Positions 36,248 to 47,018 of a stretch of 64,000 bases of DNA are shown here, piece after piece. The notes beneath the pieces are model-generated. The model was given only the letters and a program-made list of their open reading frames with translations, was not told the DNA's origin and did not search any database. Both the position numbers and the translations under genes were made by a program. Numbering within the stretch: position 1 is the first letter of the stretch; each line of letters opens with the position of its first letter. Source of the stretch: Phialocephala subalpina (lineage: Eukaryota > Ascomycota > Leotiomycetes > Helotiales > Mollisiaceae); assembly GCA_900073065.1 (NCBI GenBank), contig FJOG01000002.1:2932460-2996459 (forward strand), read 5' to 3'.

Positions 36248-36747
36248 GTCTCCGAGCCTTTGGACTGGTGTCCCGTCTTGCATGCTTCCGTGTTAAAGCA
36301 CAGTCTACTGTGTATTATTCCCAAAATCCCAGCGATGCAGTTGAATTAATTGATTAGATTAATCCCAACCAAAAGATCGTACCATCCCAAGCTCCACAGC
36401 TCCACCCCTCCCCTCCCAGAATTCCCATTCGATTCAAACACCCTTTCCAGCATCCACCTCTTCGGGTCTGAATCCCTTCGGAAGTTCAGCGAGATTGGTC
36501 TCCGAGCCTTTGGACTGGTGTCCCGTCTTGCATGCTTCCGTGTTAAAGCACAGTCTACTGTGTATTATTCCCAAAATCCCAGCGATGCAGTTGAATTAAT
36601 TGATTAGATTAATCCCAACCAAAAGATCGTACCATCCCAAGCTCCACAGCTCCACCCCTCCCCTCCCAGAATTCCCATTCGATTCAAACACCCTTTCCAG
36701 CATCCACCTCTTCGGGTCTGAATCCCTTCGGAAGTTCAGCGAGATTG
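36248..36747 (+). repeat. Perfect 250-bp tandem duplication (two copies)
   Basis: Copy one is 36248-36497 and copy two 36498-36747; both begin GTCTCCGAGCCTTTGG and end GTTCAGCGAGATTG. I found no mismatch by eye. The duplication generates the twin open frames at 36350 and 36600, which are therefore not independent genes. Confidence 0.95.
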
Positions 36748-37850
36748 GTTTTGATCCATCGTTTCTATTTCCGCATTTGAATTTTATTATTTTTCTGAAT
36801 TTAATTCACGCCCATATTTCCTCGAGCCGCGAAGTTGGCTGTTGGAACCTTCCAGGGTAGGGGCCAGAAAGCGAGTGTGGGAGTACTTTCCCCCTCGTGT
36901 AACCTCAAAGAATGGGGGTGGGACTCATCAACCTGGTCTTGACGCGTGGGGTGTTCCCGTTCCGCGCACCGTGCCGACGGAAACGGGTGTGACCTCTTCG
37001 TCCCCTCTTCCCTCGCTTGCAGGTTTTGAGATGTGATGAGGAAATTGGGAATGTGATGTGAAGTCGGGCTCCCGAAAAAGGAGGTGCATTGTGATAACGT
37101 TGGTTTATCTGAGGGAGATAGTGGTGCACCGTTACCGCAGTAGGAGATGAAGCGGTTGGTTTAGTTGAAGGCAACCAGGATCTCGGGATTCGATTTCTGT
37201 TGTGTCTGGATCTCTGTATAACCTCAACTTGCATTTGCTGCAGCCTTTTTTTTATATCATGGAGTTACAAAGTGTCAAACGATGTCATCAAGCATCTTGT
37301 ACCACACTTGGTTTCCCTCACCATACGCAGAAAAATATTCAATTAGATCTGTACCACACAAGGTGTTTCTCCTCAAATGCTTTCATTTTCTCACGATATG
37401 CATGCCTTTTTTCTCCTCAAACAAACACGGAGAGACAACATACCCTCCCTTCCTCCCGCATCCGCGTCACATTACACTTCCCCGAACCAACAAGTGTTGG
37501 GCGTGGCGTGCTGTTTACGTTTTGCTGCTTCTCTTTGTCCTCTTGTGCTTGACTCTTGTGGGGCGTGCATTGCATATGCATTGCCGTCACGCCTCGTGAC
37601 GCGGCATGCTGCCGTGCTTTCTGCGGTGTGGAGTGAAAAGGGTGAGAAAGCTGGTAGGGAACGGATTATGGGTGGTTGCTTGGCTACTATTTATCAGTAC
37701 GATAGGAGGTAAGAGAAAAGATGGAAAGCGGGATAGCTGCTTGATTCTGTCATTATGCTTCTTTCCTTCTCTGCAAGGCTGCATGCAATGAATGTCATTC
37801 AAGGTCTAGATTTCGAAGGTATCTCCGTTTTGATTCCCATATGCATCCGT

Positions 37851-37876
37851 CTTTCTTTCTTTCTTTCTTTCTTTCT
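37851..37876 (+). repeat. CTTT microsatellite
   Basis: About 6.5 uninterrupted CTTT units. Confidence 0.95.
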
Positions 37877-38824
37877 CGTTACGTTTGTATGTTTTGAAAA
37901 AGCCATGTTGTGTCTGTCTGTTTGATTGCAGGTATAACCATGAGTAGGCGAAGTTGCACTACTCATGATTTGAAGCTTCCCGGTACACGTGTCTAGGGCT
38001 TCGGAGACGGAAAGATGGGGAGCGTGGGGGTGAGCTGGTGGAGTGTTGGGGTTGGAGATTTGTACAACGTGAGGGGTACGTGATACGCAGGTATTTTGGT
38101 ACATGGTGAAGCGGGCGATGAAGAGGAGATTGAAGTTGAAGGAGATCAGGGGATTGGAGTCACGCAAGAAATGAGGACTTCGACTGGTGTTTTGCGAAGA
38201 GTTGTTGAGAATGTCCCACTTGAGCTGAGCACATTTGAACCGAGCTATTTTCTCATCGAAGTCGGAGCACTAAGATGTCTAAAGAGGGAGCACGTGGAGC
38301 ACATGTCCGGAGGGTATATCTTCAGCAAGAAACACATGTGTCCCCCTATTTCTGATTTCAAACCATATAGTATTAACTCCATCGATATTTCCATACCCTA
38401 ATAGCAACCTTACGTGCTTAACGACCTGAGGAAGCAACCAGGATCAAATTGATCCGATTACCGACATCTAAGTTCACGTTTCCTTCTCAGGTCTTAATTG
38501 ATGCTAGGCATTCATCTATGATTGCCGTGCTCAGTGGCTATGTTTTTTCTTGGTATCGGTATTGTACATTGATCGAGTCTTACTCGCAATGAGAAACAAG
38601 GTCATCATTAGAATCAAAGCTAGAAGCAATTTCAAGTCTTTGACTCGATCTGCCGTCTGGCCCATGAATGTGTGAAGTCTCTCACCATCGCAAGTTTCTG
38701 TTTTTGACCCTCATAGTAATACCAGTGTCTCTTCTCTCCTTTCCGCCATCTCTCACCCATCTTCTTCTAGTTTCTCAGTCCATCACATACCCCGCGCCTC
38801 AATAACTTCCAAGTCTCCAACCCA

Positions 38825-40936
38825 TCAAGTCTTCTTCGCACCACCCCCAATCCTCCTGTGTTTTCTTGGATCCTTTCTGCTCATCTTCACCTTGTCTCTA
38901 GTCCCCTTTCCACCCTCCCAGAAAGCAGTATTCCCCTTCTTTCCCGTCAAATTCCCATGACAAACCCCACAATCCTCGGGCCTATAATTCTGCTCTCTAG
39001 AACACCACCCACAAACCATCCTATTCGCCCACTCATGAACATGCTCCTCCTCCGCATCATGACACTTATCACACGCATAAACTTTCGAACAACATGAGAA
39101 CCTAAACCAGCGGTAGGATTTTGTGTAGTGACGGCAGCGACCGCGTTTTGGTAACTCGGTTCCGGGAACGAGACCAAGAGTTTCTTTCTTCCGACGAGGT
39201 GGGAGGGAAGAGGGGAGGTGAGACGAGGAGATGCGGAGGAATTTGACGGTTGGGATAGAGAATGTGAATTTAGCGTGACATTCTCGACACACATTACTCG
39301 TCGTTTCTCCTCGAACACTTACGATACCAGGAAGTGGGTAGGTGGTCGAGCATTGTGAACAAGTCGGGATGAAAGTACTGGGCAGCATATCGCCTATGAT
39401 ACAGCCTTCGAGATCAAGGAATCCGGCTCGGACGGCGTGGGCGTGGACGAGGTCGCGGCGGAAGGTGATGGAGAGTGGAGTTGCGCATTTGCGGCAGCTT
39501 TCGGTCTTTGGGACGCCGGTTTTGAGGTTCTTGATCTCGGTGACCTCCTTACAACGTTCGCATTTTACTGTGATGTTTAGGCTGACGACTTCGAGGAGCT
39601 CGATGCCGTAGAGTTCGATGAAGGGGAATGAGATTGCGGTTCCGCGTTCGGGGTTTGATGCTGGTTGGGATGGACTGGCTTCGGTTTCGTGGGTGACTTC
39701 GACTCCTCCTTCCTGGTCAGATGACTCTCCTTCCGTGTCGTAGGAATAGAGATCATCGGTGTCTGTTCCAGAGACATCGCCGTGGTCGACTACCTCCCAC
39801 TCGGGTGGTCGACTGATGTACTGTATGTGACTGCGTTCGGGATCCTGGTGTCCTTCGGTTGTTGGTGCTTCGGTGATTGTTGCTACCGCTGGTTCTGGTG
39901 CTTGAACTAGCGATGCTAGCCTTGGCTCCAAAGGAGTCTTGGCCAGGATGTGCATGTTCGATGCTAAATAGTTGACCTGTGCTATTAGAGTGGAAATCTT
40001 TTGCTCCTTTGCTTTCTGAAGAAAGCCAGCTTGAACAGATTTTGACGCATCCTCGTCTACACCCTCAAAACCAACCCGGCATGATTGAAGTGGGTAGAGC
40101 AAGGGAACAAAGAGAGTGACTGTCTTGACTGCTTGAAGAGAGACCGGAAGCTCGTTGCGCTTTCTTGGCTCAATTGGTAGAGTGTAAGCAATACCGTCAC
40201 CCGACTTCTTGTATAGAGGTAGTCGACCCATGCGTGCTTCCAGTTGCCTGGTCTCTGCTTCTCTGGCTTTGCTAGCTTCAGCTTTCTGCTGAGAGGTGAG
40301 GTTCTCAACTGGCTTTGGGGGCTCTCTCGTAGTGTTGATGGGATGAGGCTTTGATTGCTCAACCTGAACCTTAGGAGCAATAACGGGTTCAACGGCCCGG
40401 CTTGGCACAGAGGAGAGATGTCTAGTGTCCTTGTTGGGAACCAGCTTGACTGTATCTGCCTTTGGAGCAGATAGGAAAGCTTCCAAGTTCTTGTCAAGAG
40501 CTTTCATCAACTCCAGTAGAGTAGCATTCGGCTTCTCCTCAACCAAGCCGTCAAAGCCATGCTCAACATTGAGTGTAAAGCCACGGGGAATGTCTCTATT
40601 GCCCACTTTCAACGAAGGCTTCTCCTTTGGGTAGGTGAAAGGTACGAAGAGCTGGCATTCCAGAACTGTCATCTCAAAAGGGAAGTCCGGGTCCGAAGGT
40701 GCAAAGCTGAACTTCAACTGAGCTCCTCCTTGCTGATTCGTCTCCTTTGGTGAGAAGCGTCTCCTAATCTGACCGAGCTGGAACTGTCGAGGATCCTCGG
40801 CTTGGGCTTGTGGCACCGGTTTGGTCACAACACGTGAAGCAGGAGGCTTCGTAACGGCCTGTCTTCGGCTTCCATCATCTTCGACATTGCTAGTCGGGCC
40901 GGAAGATTCGGGCTCGTCACCCTCATTTGGCTTCAT
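38825..40936 (-). CDS. CHY-type zinc-finger protein, 703 aa
   Basis: Single exon from the ATG at 40936-40934 (MKPNEGDEPESSG). The frame is open a little further upstream but without an ATG, and CTCAG just before the start could be the end of a leader intron. Residues about 65-150 (LKFSFAPSDPDFPFEMTVLE, LFVPFTYPKEKPSLKV) resemble an RWD-like fold, and a second similar segment lies near 255-290. Two CxxC pairs follow at about 455-482 (CERC..CRKC) and 520-553 (CSQC..CREC). The C-terminal hundred residues hold the CHY finger: CRHYTKSYRWFRFSCC, YACDKCHDAEEEH, MVCGWCSREQ, CGVCHGNLTG, ending in a very basic tail. CHY fingers bind several zinc ions; members include ubiquitin ligases and Hot13, but there is no RING here. 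Precise role unknown. Confidence 0.85.
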   Translation of the reverse strand: MKPNEGDEPESSGPTSNVEDDGSRRQAVTKPPASRVVTKPVPQAQAEDPRQFQLGQIRRRFSPKETNQQGGAQLKFSFAPSDPDFPFEMTVLECQLFVPFTYPKEKPSLKVGNRDIPRGFTLNVEHGFDGLVEEKPNATLLELMKALDKNLEAFLSAPKADTVKLVPNKDTRHLSSVPSRAVEPVIAPKVQVEQSKPHPINTTREPPKPVENLTSQQKAEASKAREAETRQLEARMGRLPLYKKSGDGIAYTLPIEPRKRNELPVSLQAVKTVTLFVPLLYPLQSCRVGFEGVDEDASKSVQAGFLQKAKEQKISTLIAQVNYLASNMHILAKTPLEPRLASLVQAPEPAVATITEAPTTEGHQDPERSHIQYISRPPEWEVVDHGDVSGTDTDDLYSYDTEGESSDQEGGVEVTHETEASPSQPASNPERGTAISFPFIELYGIELLEVVSLNITVKCERCKEVTEIKNLKTGVPKTESCRKCATPLSITFRRDLVHAHAVRAGFLDLEGCIIGDMLPSTFIPTCSQCSTTYPLPGIVSVRGETTSNVCRECHAKFTFSIPTVKFLRISSSHLPSSLPPRRKKETLGLVPGTELPKRGRCRHYTKSYRWFRFSCCSKVYACDKCHDAEEEHVHEWANRMVCGWCSREQNYRPEDCGVCHGNLTGKKGNTAFWEGGKGTRDKVKMSRKDPRKHRRIGGGAKKT

Positions 40937-43741
40937 CTTTGTACCCTGAGATACAGACAATCGTGTGTCATCATGCAGAAACGAGCAGCTGGAACCTGCA
41001 CGACAAGATCCTATCTCTCAATTAGCATCTGATATCGTATGATGACTGTCCTCCAAATAGCAGTCGCACGAAAGTATCACGTGGTGACACATAGGTGTGG
41101 CAAGGCTCCCTTATGACAAAGCCACCTCAACTATCTCGAAGAACCTCAACAGTTCGATATCAAGAATAGCCGTCACCCCCACGCTCGTGTCGGGCGGTCA
41201 AATATCACTTGATTCACCTAGCATCCTGCACAACACATCCGCGTATGCAAATAACACATCTGCATCGCACCAATTGAAAAATTCTAAAGCTGAATATGAT
41301 CGAAATTCACAAAATGCAAATAATAATGTGATCTTACCTGTTCGACTGAAGTATCGGCATATCCTTGCTGGCTGCAGCGGATGGTCTGGCTCGCGCGCTC
41401 CGGGGCCATCACTCGTAAGTTCTGCCAACGCATCAAGTCAGTCAGTCAACCGAGCAAGTTGGACGCAGATGACCGGGCCTCTTCAGCCACGACCGGCCTG
41501 AGCTATGCGTCGCAACCTTGCTTTCAATTGCTATGCATGGAGTGTGGGAGGAAGTGACTTTAGCGGTGAGCGATGGGAGATGACTGCTGACCTGTTTGTG
41601 GTGATGGTGATGCAAGGCTGTTGATATTCGCCATTGTATGCCTTGATAAGGAGTTGAGAAGCCTGACTGTGGAGGTGATGGCGGGGATGGTTCGTAACTT
41701 CGTTAGGCAGGAGTCGTGGCAAGGGCAGGTGACCTTGATTGCGCCTACTTCAGATGGGCTTTGTCAGAAGTTTTGATATTGAGTTCACGATATCCGAGGT
41801 TTTCTATTCATCTTATGAAGGTCACGGGCGCGCAGCAGTTGCGAGGCGAGCATGATGACTCAAGCTGCAATGCACCAGCAAAATGACTCTGAGCCTTGTA
41901 TTCGAGTCATCCGCTAAGCTCTCAATGCAAAGTAAGAGGCAAAATCCTCTTTGAGGCAATTATCATTTCGACTCATTATTGTTGAATTTTATTTTTATTC
42001 TGAATAATTTCTTGATAGTCTCGTGATGTTGATGCGGGGCCGAATGTAATAGTCGGCACGCCTCCTTCAAGCCGATGACGAAACCTTCGGAACTTTATTC
42101 TGACTGTCATTCTTCCTCCTCTCGGCTTCATCCCAAGAACAGCCATGTGAAACATAGCATGTAAGAGTAAAGTTACTCCGCATTCGATCTTACTGTGTCG
42201 ACGTCGCGTGTTGTTTGTTTTTCCGCGTTCAACATTTTGAAGATCGACCACTAGAGCTATTTGCACGGCTGCAGGCACGAGATCGCATTTTCAACGGGCT
42301 TTAAATGCTGCATATGGGCATTAATTATATTGCCGAATCTGCATCCCGGCGAATGGAAGACGTCAGTGTCTTTACTTCCCGTGTCTCATTTCCCCTCCCG
42401 ATCTAAGTTCTGCTTGCTCCGGGGGAAAGCAAGCGGGGTGAAGGGAGCTATTCCGAGAAGGAGGGCATTGCCGAGAAAAGAAAGTCGTTGAGCCGAACAA
42501 AGATGCGAGCTCGGATTATCACTTGAGCGGGGTGCGAAGATGGCTGATGGGATACAATGTATATCTGGTCGTCTGAGACGCCGCAATCTACAAGGACCGG
42601 GTTCTCGGGCCTGGAAGGGTCTCGAGATGCACGTATCTCTTAGTTTTACTTCAAAGAGCAATGTCCGTATCCTGTTTGCGCATTCGCAAAAAGACCGTTC
42701 TTTAAGTATTATCGCCGAGTGGCTGCTTCATCCTTGTAGTTCTTTGCACAGCACGTATGCAGCGCGTTGAAATAAAGTTCGAATTCAGAAAATAATACAT
42801 AGTATTCAGATGAGCAGATCAGGGATACGGTTTGAGGCACCCTCTTCTAACGTGACCCTACTTTCTACACAAGACAGGGCATTGTAAGCATGGGATTTCT
42901 CTCACTGACAAGGCAAGCTTGGCTTGGAGCTCGATGAGATCAGTCCCTGTCAGGTTGCATAGTCGAGTGGCTACTATGTGATGAGTACGGGGAGCAATGA
43001 TCCATGTCTATGACTACTGGGTAATGCTATTCTGCATAGTTTTAAATGAGTAGGTTCTGCGAGAGATAGAGCGTACATACTCCCTGCCGGGCCTTGCTCC
43101 ATCCCAAGCAGCCATGATCAAATCAGGAGCAAGGACTCTAGTCACAATCTTTCTGGCCGGTAGAAGTTCTTCTACTCGCCGATCACGAAAACGATTATTT
43201 CAGAGATGAGTGTGCTCGAAGGATGTAGTATGACAGGAGAAATTCACTTCCTAAATCCAGCCACTTGCGACCTCTCTCATTAAATACAAAGTCCCAAAAA
43301 CTCCGGACATCGAAAAGTTTTGTTGCGCGTCTAGTCTCAGATTTAGTGGATCTCAGCTTGGTGGAGGTTGGAAGGCTTTTCAGCGCCCTCGTCGCCGCCA
43401 CATCACAACTATAAAGGGCTCTCACTGTTCGAGCGAGGGAAAGCTTCTTGGGGGTCTTTAGATCCTCGACCTGCAAAGAATTGATGATTGGAAATTTTAT
43501 TGTTGAGATATTGATGGGTTTGTGGTCGATCTCATGTTTGGGTGGGGGCGCGCTAAGTTTTAGGCCGAAGGCGAGCGGGTGAAGCACTTGCGGTGAAGCC
43601 ACCCTTAGTCCGCTGTTCTTGTCACGAAGAACTTTGTGATATAAGCTAATGTACTGCGAAGCTTGAGCAAGTTATTTGAAGTTTTTAGATATAGATTCTC
43701 TAACCTCGAGACTACCGGTAATTTGAAGCTACTTTTCGCCA
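40937..43741. other. Intergenic, 2.8 kb
   Basis: Includes the promoter of the CHY-finger gene. The plus frame 41097-41501 and the minus frame 43195-43602 are the longest. The latter lacks an ATG near its start (GTG only) but ends in a protein-like GRKWLDLGSEFLLSYYILRA. Neither is recognised, and I do not call them as genes. Confidence 0.45.
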
Positions 43742-44221
43742 TCAAATTCTCCCCCTTCCTAGTGTCCTCTCCTCCCTCATTGCCTTCCTCGCTTCAACAA
43801 CTCCCTTCCAATCCATTCTTCTCATCACAATTTCGTTGATCGGTAAACTTCGATCTCCTTCTCTCTGGTCTGCCTTATCCTTCTGAATTTCCTTTCTCCA
43901 TCCGAACATTCCCCTTCCTTTCGGCTCAACCACCACTTTACACTCCTTACACTTGTCCCTCTCAATCGCAATGTGAGTCTGCATACCCTCACAGGATAGT
44001 CCTGGAGGTGCTGTAGGCGAAGCTGAGGCCGCTGGATGTGTCAAGACCCAGCCAAAGTATGGTCTTTGACAAGGCGTTTCGTGAATAGTGAGTGTGGATA
44101 TGTGACCGCATTGCTCGTGGAGCATTCGTACGTGAAGACAAGGAAAACAAGATGTTGACACGGAGGAGGAGAGGGTGTAGATCGATGGAGGTCTTGAAGC
44201 GCGGGAGGATATGGTGGCCAT
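43742..44221 (-). CDS. Cys/His-motif protein of the CGH cluster, 159 aa
   Basis: Intronless, ATG at 44221-44219. Cysteines at 25, 28, 38, 51, 77, 91 and 94, with the core EQCGH at 36-40. The stretch C-G-H-x2-T-L-T-x-H-x3-C (38-51) has exactly the spacing seen in the divergent neighbour at 44717. CKEC at 91-94 may complete a metal site. The C-terminal 60 residues are basic and charged. No signal peptide or membrane helix, so probably intracellular. Family and function unknown; zinc binding is inferred from the paired Cys/His residues. Confidence 0.6.
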   Translation of the reverse strand: MATISSRASRPPSIYTLSSSVSTSCFPCLHVRMLHEQCGHISTLTIHETPCQRPYFGWVLTHPAASASPTAPPGLSCEGMQTHIAIERDKCKECKVVVEPKGRGMFGWRKEIQKDKADQREGDRSLPINEIVMRRMDWKGVVEARKAMREERTLGRGRI

Positions 44222-44716
44222 TTTCGGGTTTAAACTTGTAAGTGCTTGTGTTTTGTTTGATTTGCTTTGGTATGTGCGTATGTGGTTTGTGGTTTTGGTT
44301 TCTAGGATCGAAGAAGGTCAAGCTAGGTCGAAGGTCGATCAAAACAATATCATTGTTAGGCAAGGTCCTCTCGAAGTCTCGGGAAGTCTGGCATAATGGA
44401 TCTTTGTGTGGGTTTGAAAGACGAGTCTCTCGTGAATCACAAGGCCAAGATTTTGTCTTTTCAGTCAAAGGAAACAATGACTCCCATAGCGCGTATGGCG
44501 AAGTGACAATGCCTGGGCACTTGCCATTGTCAACAAATCCAGAACAATATCTTTTTTTCATGGAGATCAATGTCCATTTCAAGGCTTTTTTGGCTTCCTC
44601 CTTACTCTCATTTCCGGCTTCCCTAATTTTTCATTAGCATCAGAGATTTATATCTTGCCAGTTATCCGCACAACAATTTAAACCTATCATATACTCAACA
44701 ACATTCGAAAGGTAAG
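44222..44716. promoter_or_regulatory. Divergent promoter between two CGH-motif genes
   Basis: 495 bp separate the two start codons. It contains TTCATGGAGATC and poly-T patches but no motif I can name. Confidence 0.4.
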
Positions 44717-45544
44717 ATGTCTTCCCACTCTTCCACCTTCTCATACAACGCCTCCCAATGCTGCGGCATCCAGATCGACTTCTACGAGCTCTGCGGTCAC
44801 ACCCTAACCCTCACCGATCATTCATCAACCTGCACACACTCCAACCCCTTCCCCACCCCTCCACCACCAGCTTACACCCATCCTCGACGCGGTCTGCCCT
44901 CCTCCCCCCATCCCAAACCACTCTCGCAGCCCCATCTAATAACCATTCCAGAACCACAACTCAAATGCATAGATCTCCATCGCTTCATCCACTTCATCCC
45001 CAAGTCTTGCATTTGTGCTAACCCCCTCGACAGAGATATCTACGCCACCTCACCAACGCGATCAGATCCTCACCACGACATCATACCACAAGCTATCGTC
45101 TTCCAGCGTCGAATGCGCTTTCTCCATCTCGCGTCTCTCGACTGCACAGCTGTGCAAACAGCTCGAAAACTCGAGATGGCGCAGTTTTTGAAGAAACTCC
45201 GAGATTGGGAAGAGAGGATGCGCGTCTCGTTCTCGGAGCGTACATTTATCTACGATCCTTCGGGTGTCATTGGAGATTTCTTTCAGAGGGTGGATGTGGG
45301 GAAGTTGAGGGGGAGGGAGAGGACTTGTGCGATTTGTCGGAAATTGGCGAGGGAGAGCAGGAGTAGGAAGTTACCGTGTGGGTGTGTCTTGGATTTAGAG
45401 TGCGTGGTGTGGTGGATGAGGGATAGAAAGGATTGTGCGAGTTGCGGGCGAGCCTTTAAGTTGATTAAGGTGGGGAGCGTGAATGGCGAGGAGGAATGTT
45501 GGTATCCGACTTGGGAGGATGATGTTGGTTCTGAGCTTATCTGA
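44717..45544 (+). CDS. CGH-motif protein with C-terminal variant RING, 275 aa
   Basis: Intronless, ATG at 44717. N-terminal CC at 15-16 and ELCGH at 24-28, followed by T-L-T-x-H-x3-C ending at C39, matching the divergent neighbour. Residues 45-80 are Pro-rich. SCIC at 97-100 adds cysteines and 150-170 is helical. At 204-243 there is a RING-like module: C204-x2-C207, C221-G-C223, D226, C229 and C240-x2-C243. The spacing equals that of RING-H2 domains (LPCGH..H..C), but the first ligand His is Cys and the second is Asp. RING proteins are usually E3 ubiquitin ligases; whether this one still binds two zinc ions is open. A GTAAG sits directly before the start, so an upstream leader exon is possible. 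Confidence 0.65.
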   Translation: MSSHSSTFSYNASQCCGIQIDFYELCGHTLTLTDHSSTCTHSNPFPTPPPPAYTHPRRGLPSSPHPKPLSQPHLITIPEPQLKCIDLHRFIHFIPKSCICANPLDRDIYATSPTRSDPHHDIIPQAIVFQRRMRFLHLASLDCTAVQTARKLEMAQFLKKLRDWEERMRVSFSERTFIYDPSGVIGDFFQRVDVGKLRGRERTCAICRKLARESRSRKLPCGCVLDLECVVWWMRDRKDCASCGRAFKLIKVGSVNGEEECWYPTWEDDVGSELI

Positions 45545-46818
45545 GTCTGGAAGGGAAAGGTAAGTGAGAGATAGGGGCTGGTCCCCTGAGATATTTTATA
45601 ATTCGTAAATAGATCAGTAAATCATCTTATAAATTCAATGTTCCACCATCCAACTCGCGTGCATTGGTGCTTTTGGGTATCGCATTGATTAAGTCTCCGT
45701 GAATCATATCTGGTGTCCTAGGACAGGCGGCAGTTGGACGGGGTGGTCTCGACGAAGCGCAGGAGCCCGAGTAGATAAAGATCGAAATCAAGATTCGAAA
45801 GTTAAAGCCATTCCAAAATGAGATCTCAAATACATACTCTCTCGAAATTTGAAGAAAATTCAGCAGAGAATGTGATGGTGGCATCGAGGGTGCTCCTAGC
45901 CCCCAATGAGGCCCTGAAGAGTTAGCGAACCTAGCCTGAAATTTAGCGAGCATCAGGTGACTGCTGGGCCACAAAGGATTTTTATGACTGTCGTGATAAA
46001 GAAACCTTCTCTTCATCAATCACCTCACCTTTGAATCATTAATCTATCAGGCACGTCAAGAAACAACAGCAACATTGCGACTCGGATCGAGAAGACCTCA
46101 TGCCTAACGTGGCTCGCCAGCGGATATATGAGCGGTTGTTCCCACGGGGTGCATGAGGGGATGTGAGCCTCAAATTCTTGCGTTTCGGAATGGTTGATTG
46201 GCCACGAACGTACCGACAAATTCACCCCGAACGATTTCAACCCCCCGAGTCGCGATTTCCTGTATTTGCTTGCAGAGCCCCATGAAGTTGTTTCGAGTAC
46301 ATGCAAGATGACCTCGGGTGACCGTCTGAAGATGCAAGAGGCTGCGCGATATTGGCAGATGGAACCAGGGTCAAGACAAGCTTGTTAGTCTGCCAGAGCA
46401 TGTCCGTCAATCATTCGTTTGAACGTGGAGAATGATGGCCATATCCGTCTTGCCAAAATGGTCCCCCAGACTGGAAGACCCATATCTCCAGAGTATCGCG
46501 AATCTCCTACCTTATTTGTGAAACAGCACAATGCTTCTTTCTTTCGACATGGTTCGGACATTTTCTTTGATCATTGTTTCGAGGGGTTCTTCAAGGACTT
46601 AAGTCTTCGAGGACCCGGGACAAGAAAGGTGAATAATCAGCACAATCGCTAGACGATAGCATTGTCTTCTTACCGAATTTCCTTTCTTAATTTCATTCAT
46701 AAATCGTCGGATTGTTCTGGAACAACCACAACACGTTCATTGTTGCTTGCCATTGTATCAATCACACAATAACAACAACGCCTTGGTTATTCGAGTTGTT
46801 TCGTTTCTGATCTACGAC
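45545..46818. other. Intergenic upstream of the AA11-like gene
   Basis: About 1.3 kb with only short, unrecognised frames. Nothing else seen. Confidence 0.45.
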
Positions 46819-46826
46819 TATATATA
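46819..46826 (+). promoter_or_regulatory. TATA box candidate of the AA11-like gene
   Basis: TATATATA about 190 bp upstream of the ATG at 47019, followed by a C/A-rich leader. Confidence 0.4.
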
Positions 46827-47018
46827 CTCCCTTCGAGTTTCTGAAACCTCGATCTTTCTTCATACTACAACGATCTTCTACAACAACTTTACCCTCCACT
46901 CGCGCTACTGCTTTACGCAAGAAACACTCTTTCCAAGCCTGCAGCTACTCTACAACGCTCGATATCTTCTTCAGCAGGTCTGAACTTCCATCTCAAACAG
47001 CACAAACAACACTCCACC

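Larger units (their letters stand above)
26864..38824. other. 12-kb gene-poor region
   Basis: No gene with recognisable homology on either strand. Contents: leader and promoter of the DUF1752 gene on its left; an AAACCC-type repeat at 28198-28230; a GGTACTTT repeat at 33841-33861; one 220-codon frame at 35008-35670; a perfect 250-bp tandem duplication at 36248-36747; and a CTTT microsatellite at 37851-37876. Open frames are short and have poor composition. It could be a long regulatory or non-coding-RNA region, or decayed sequence. Confidence 0.5.

Noticed and set aside
36350..36860. Two near-identical open frames of about 85 codons
   Set aside because: They are produced by the 250-bp tandem duplication, whose unit is not a multiple of three, and have no protein-like features.
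43195..43602. Minus-strand 135-codon frame ending in a protein-like segment
   Set aside because: Starts from GTG only, no ATG or splice site gives a convincing N-terminus, no family recognised; left as intergenic.
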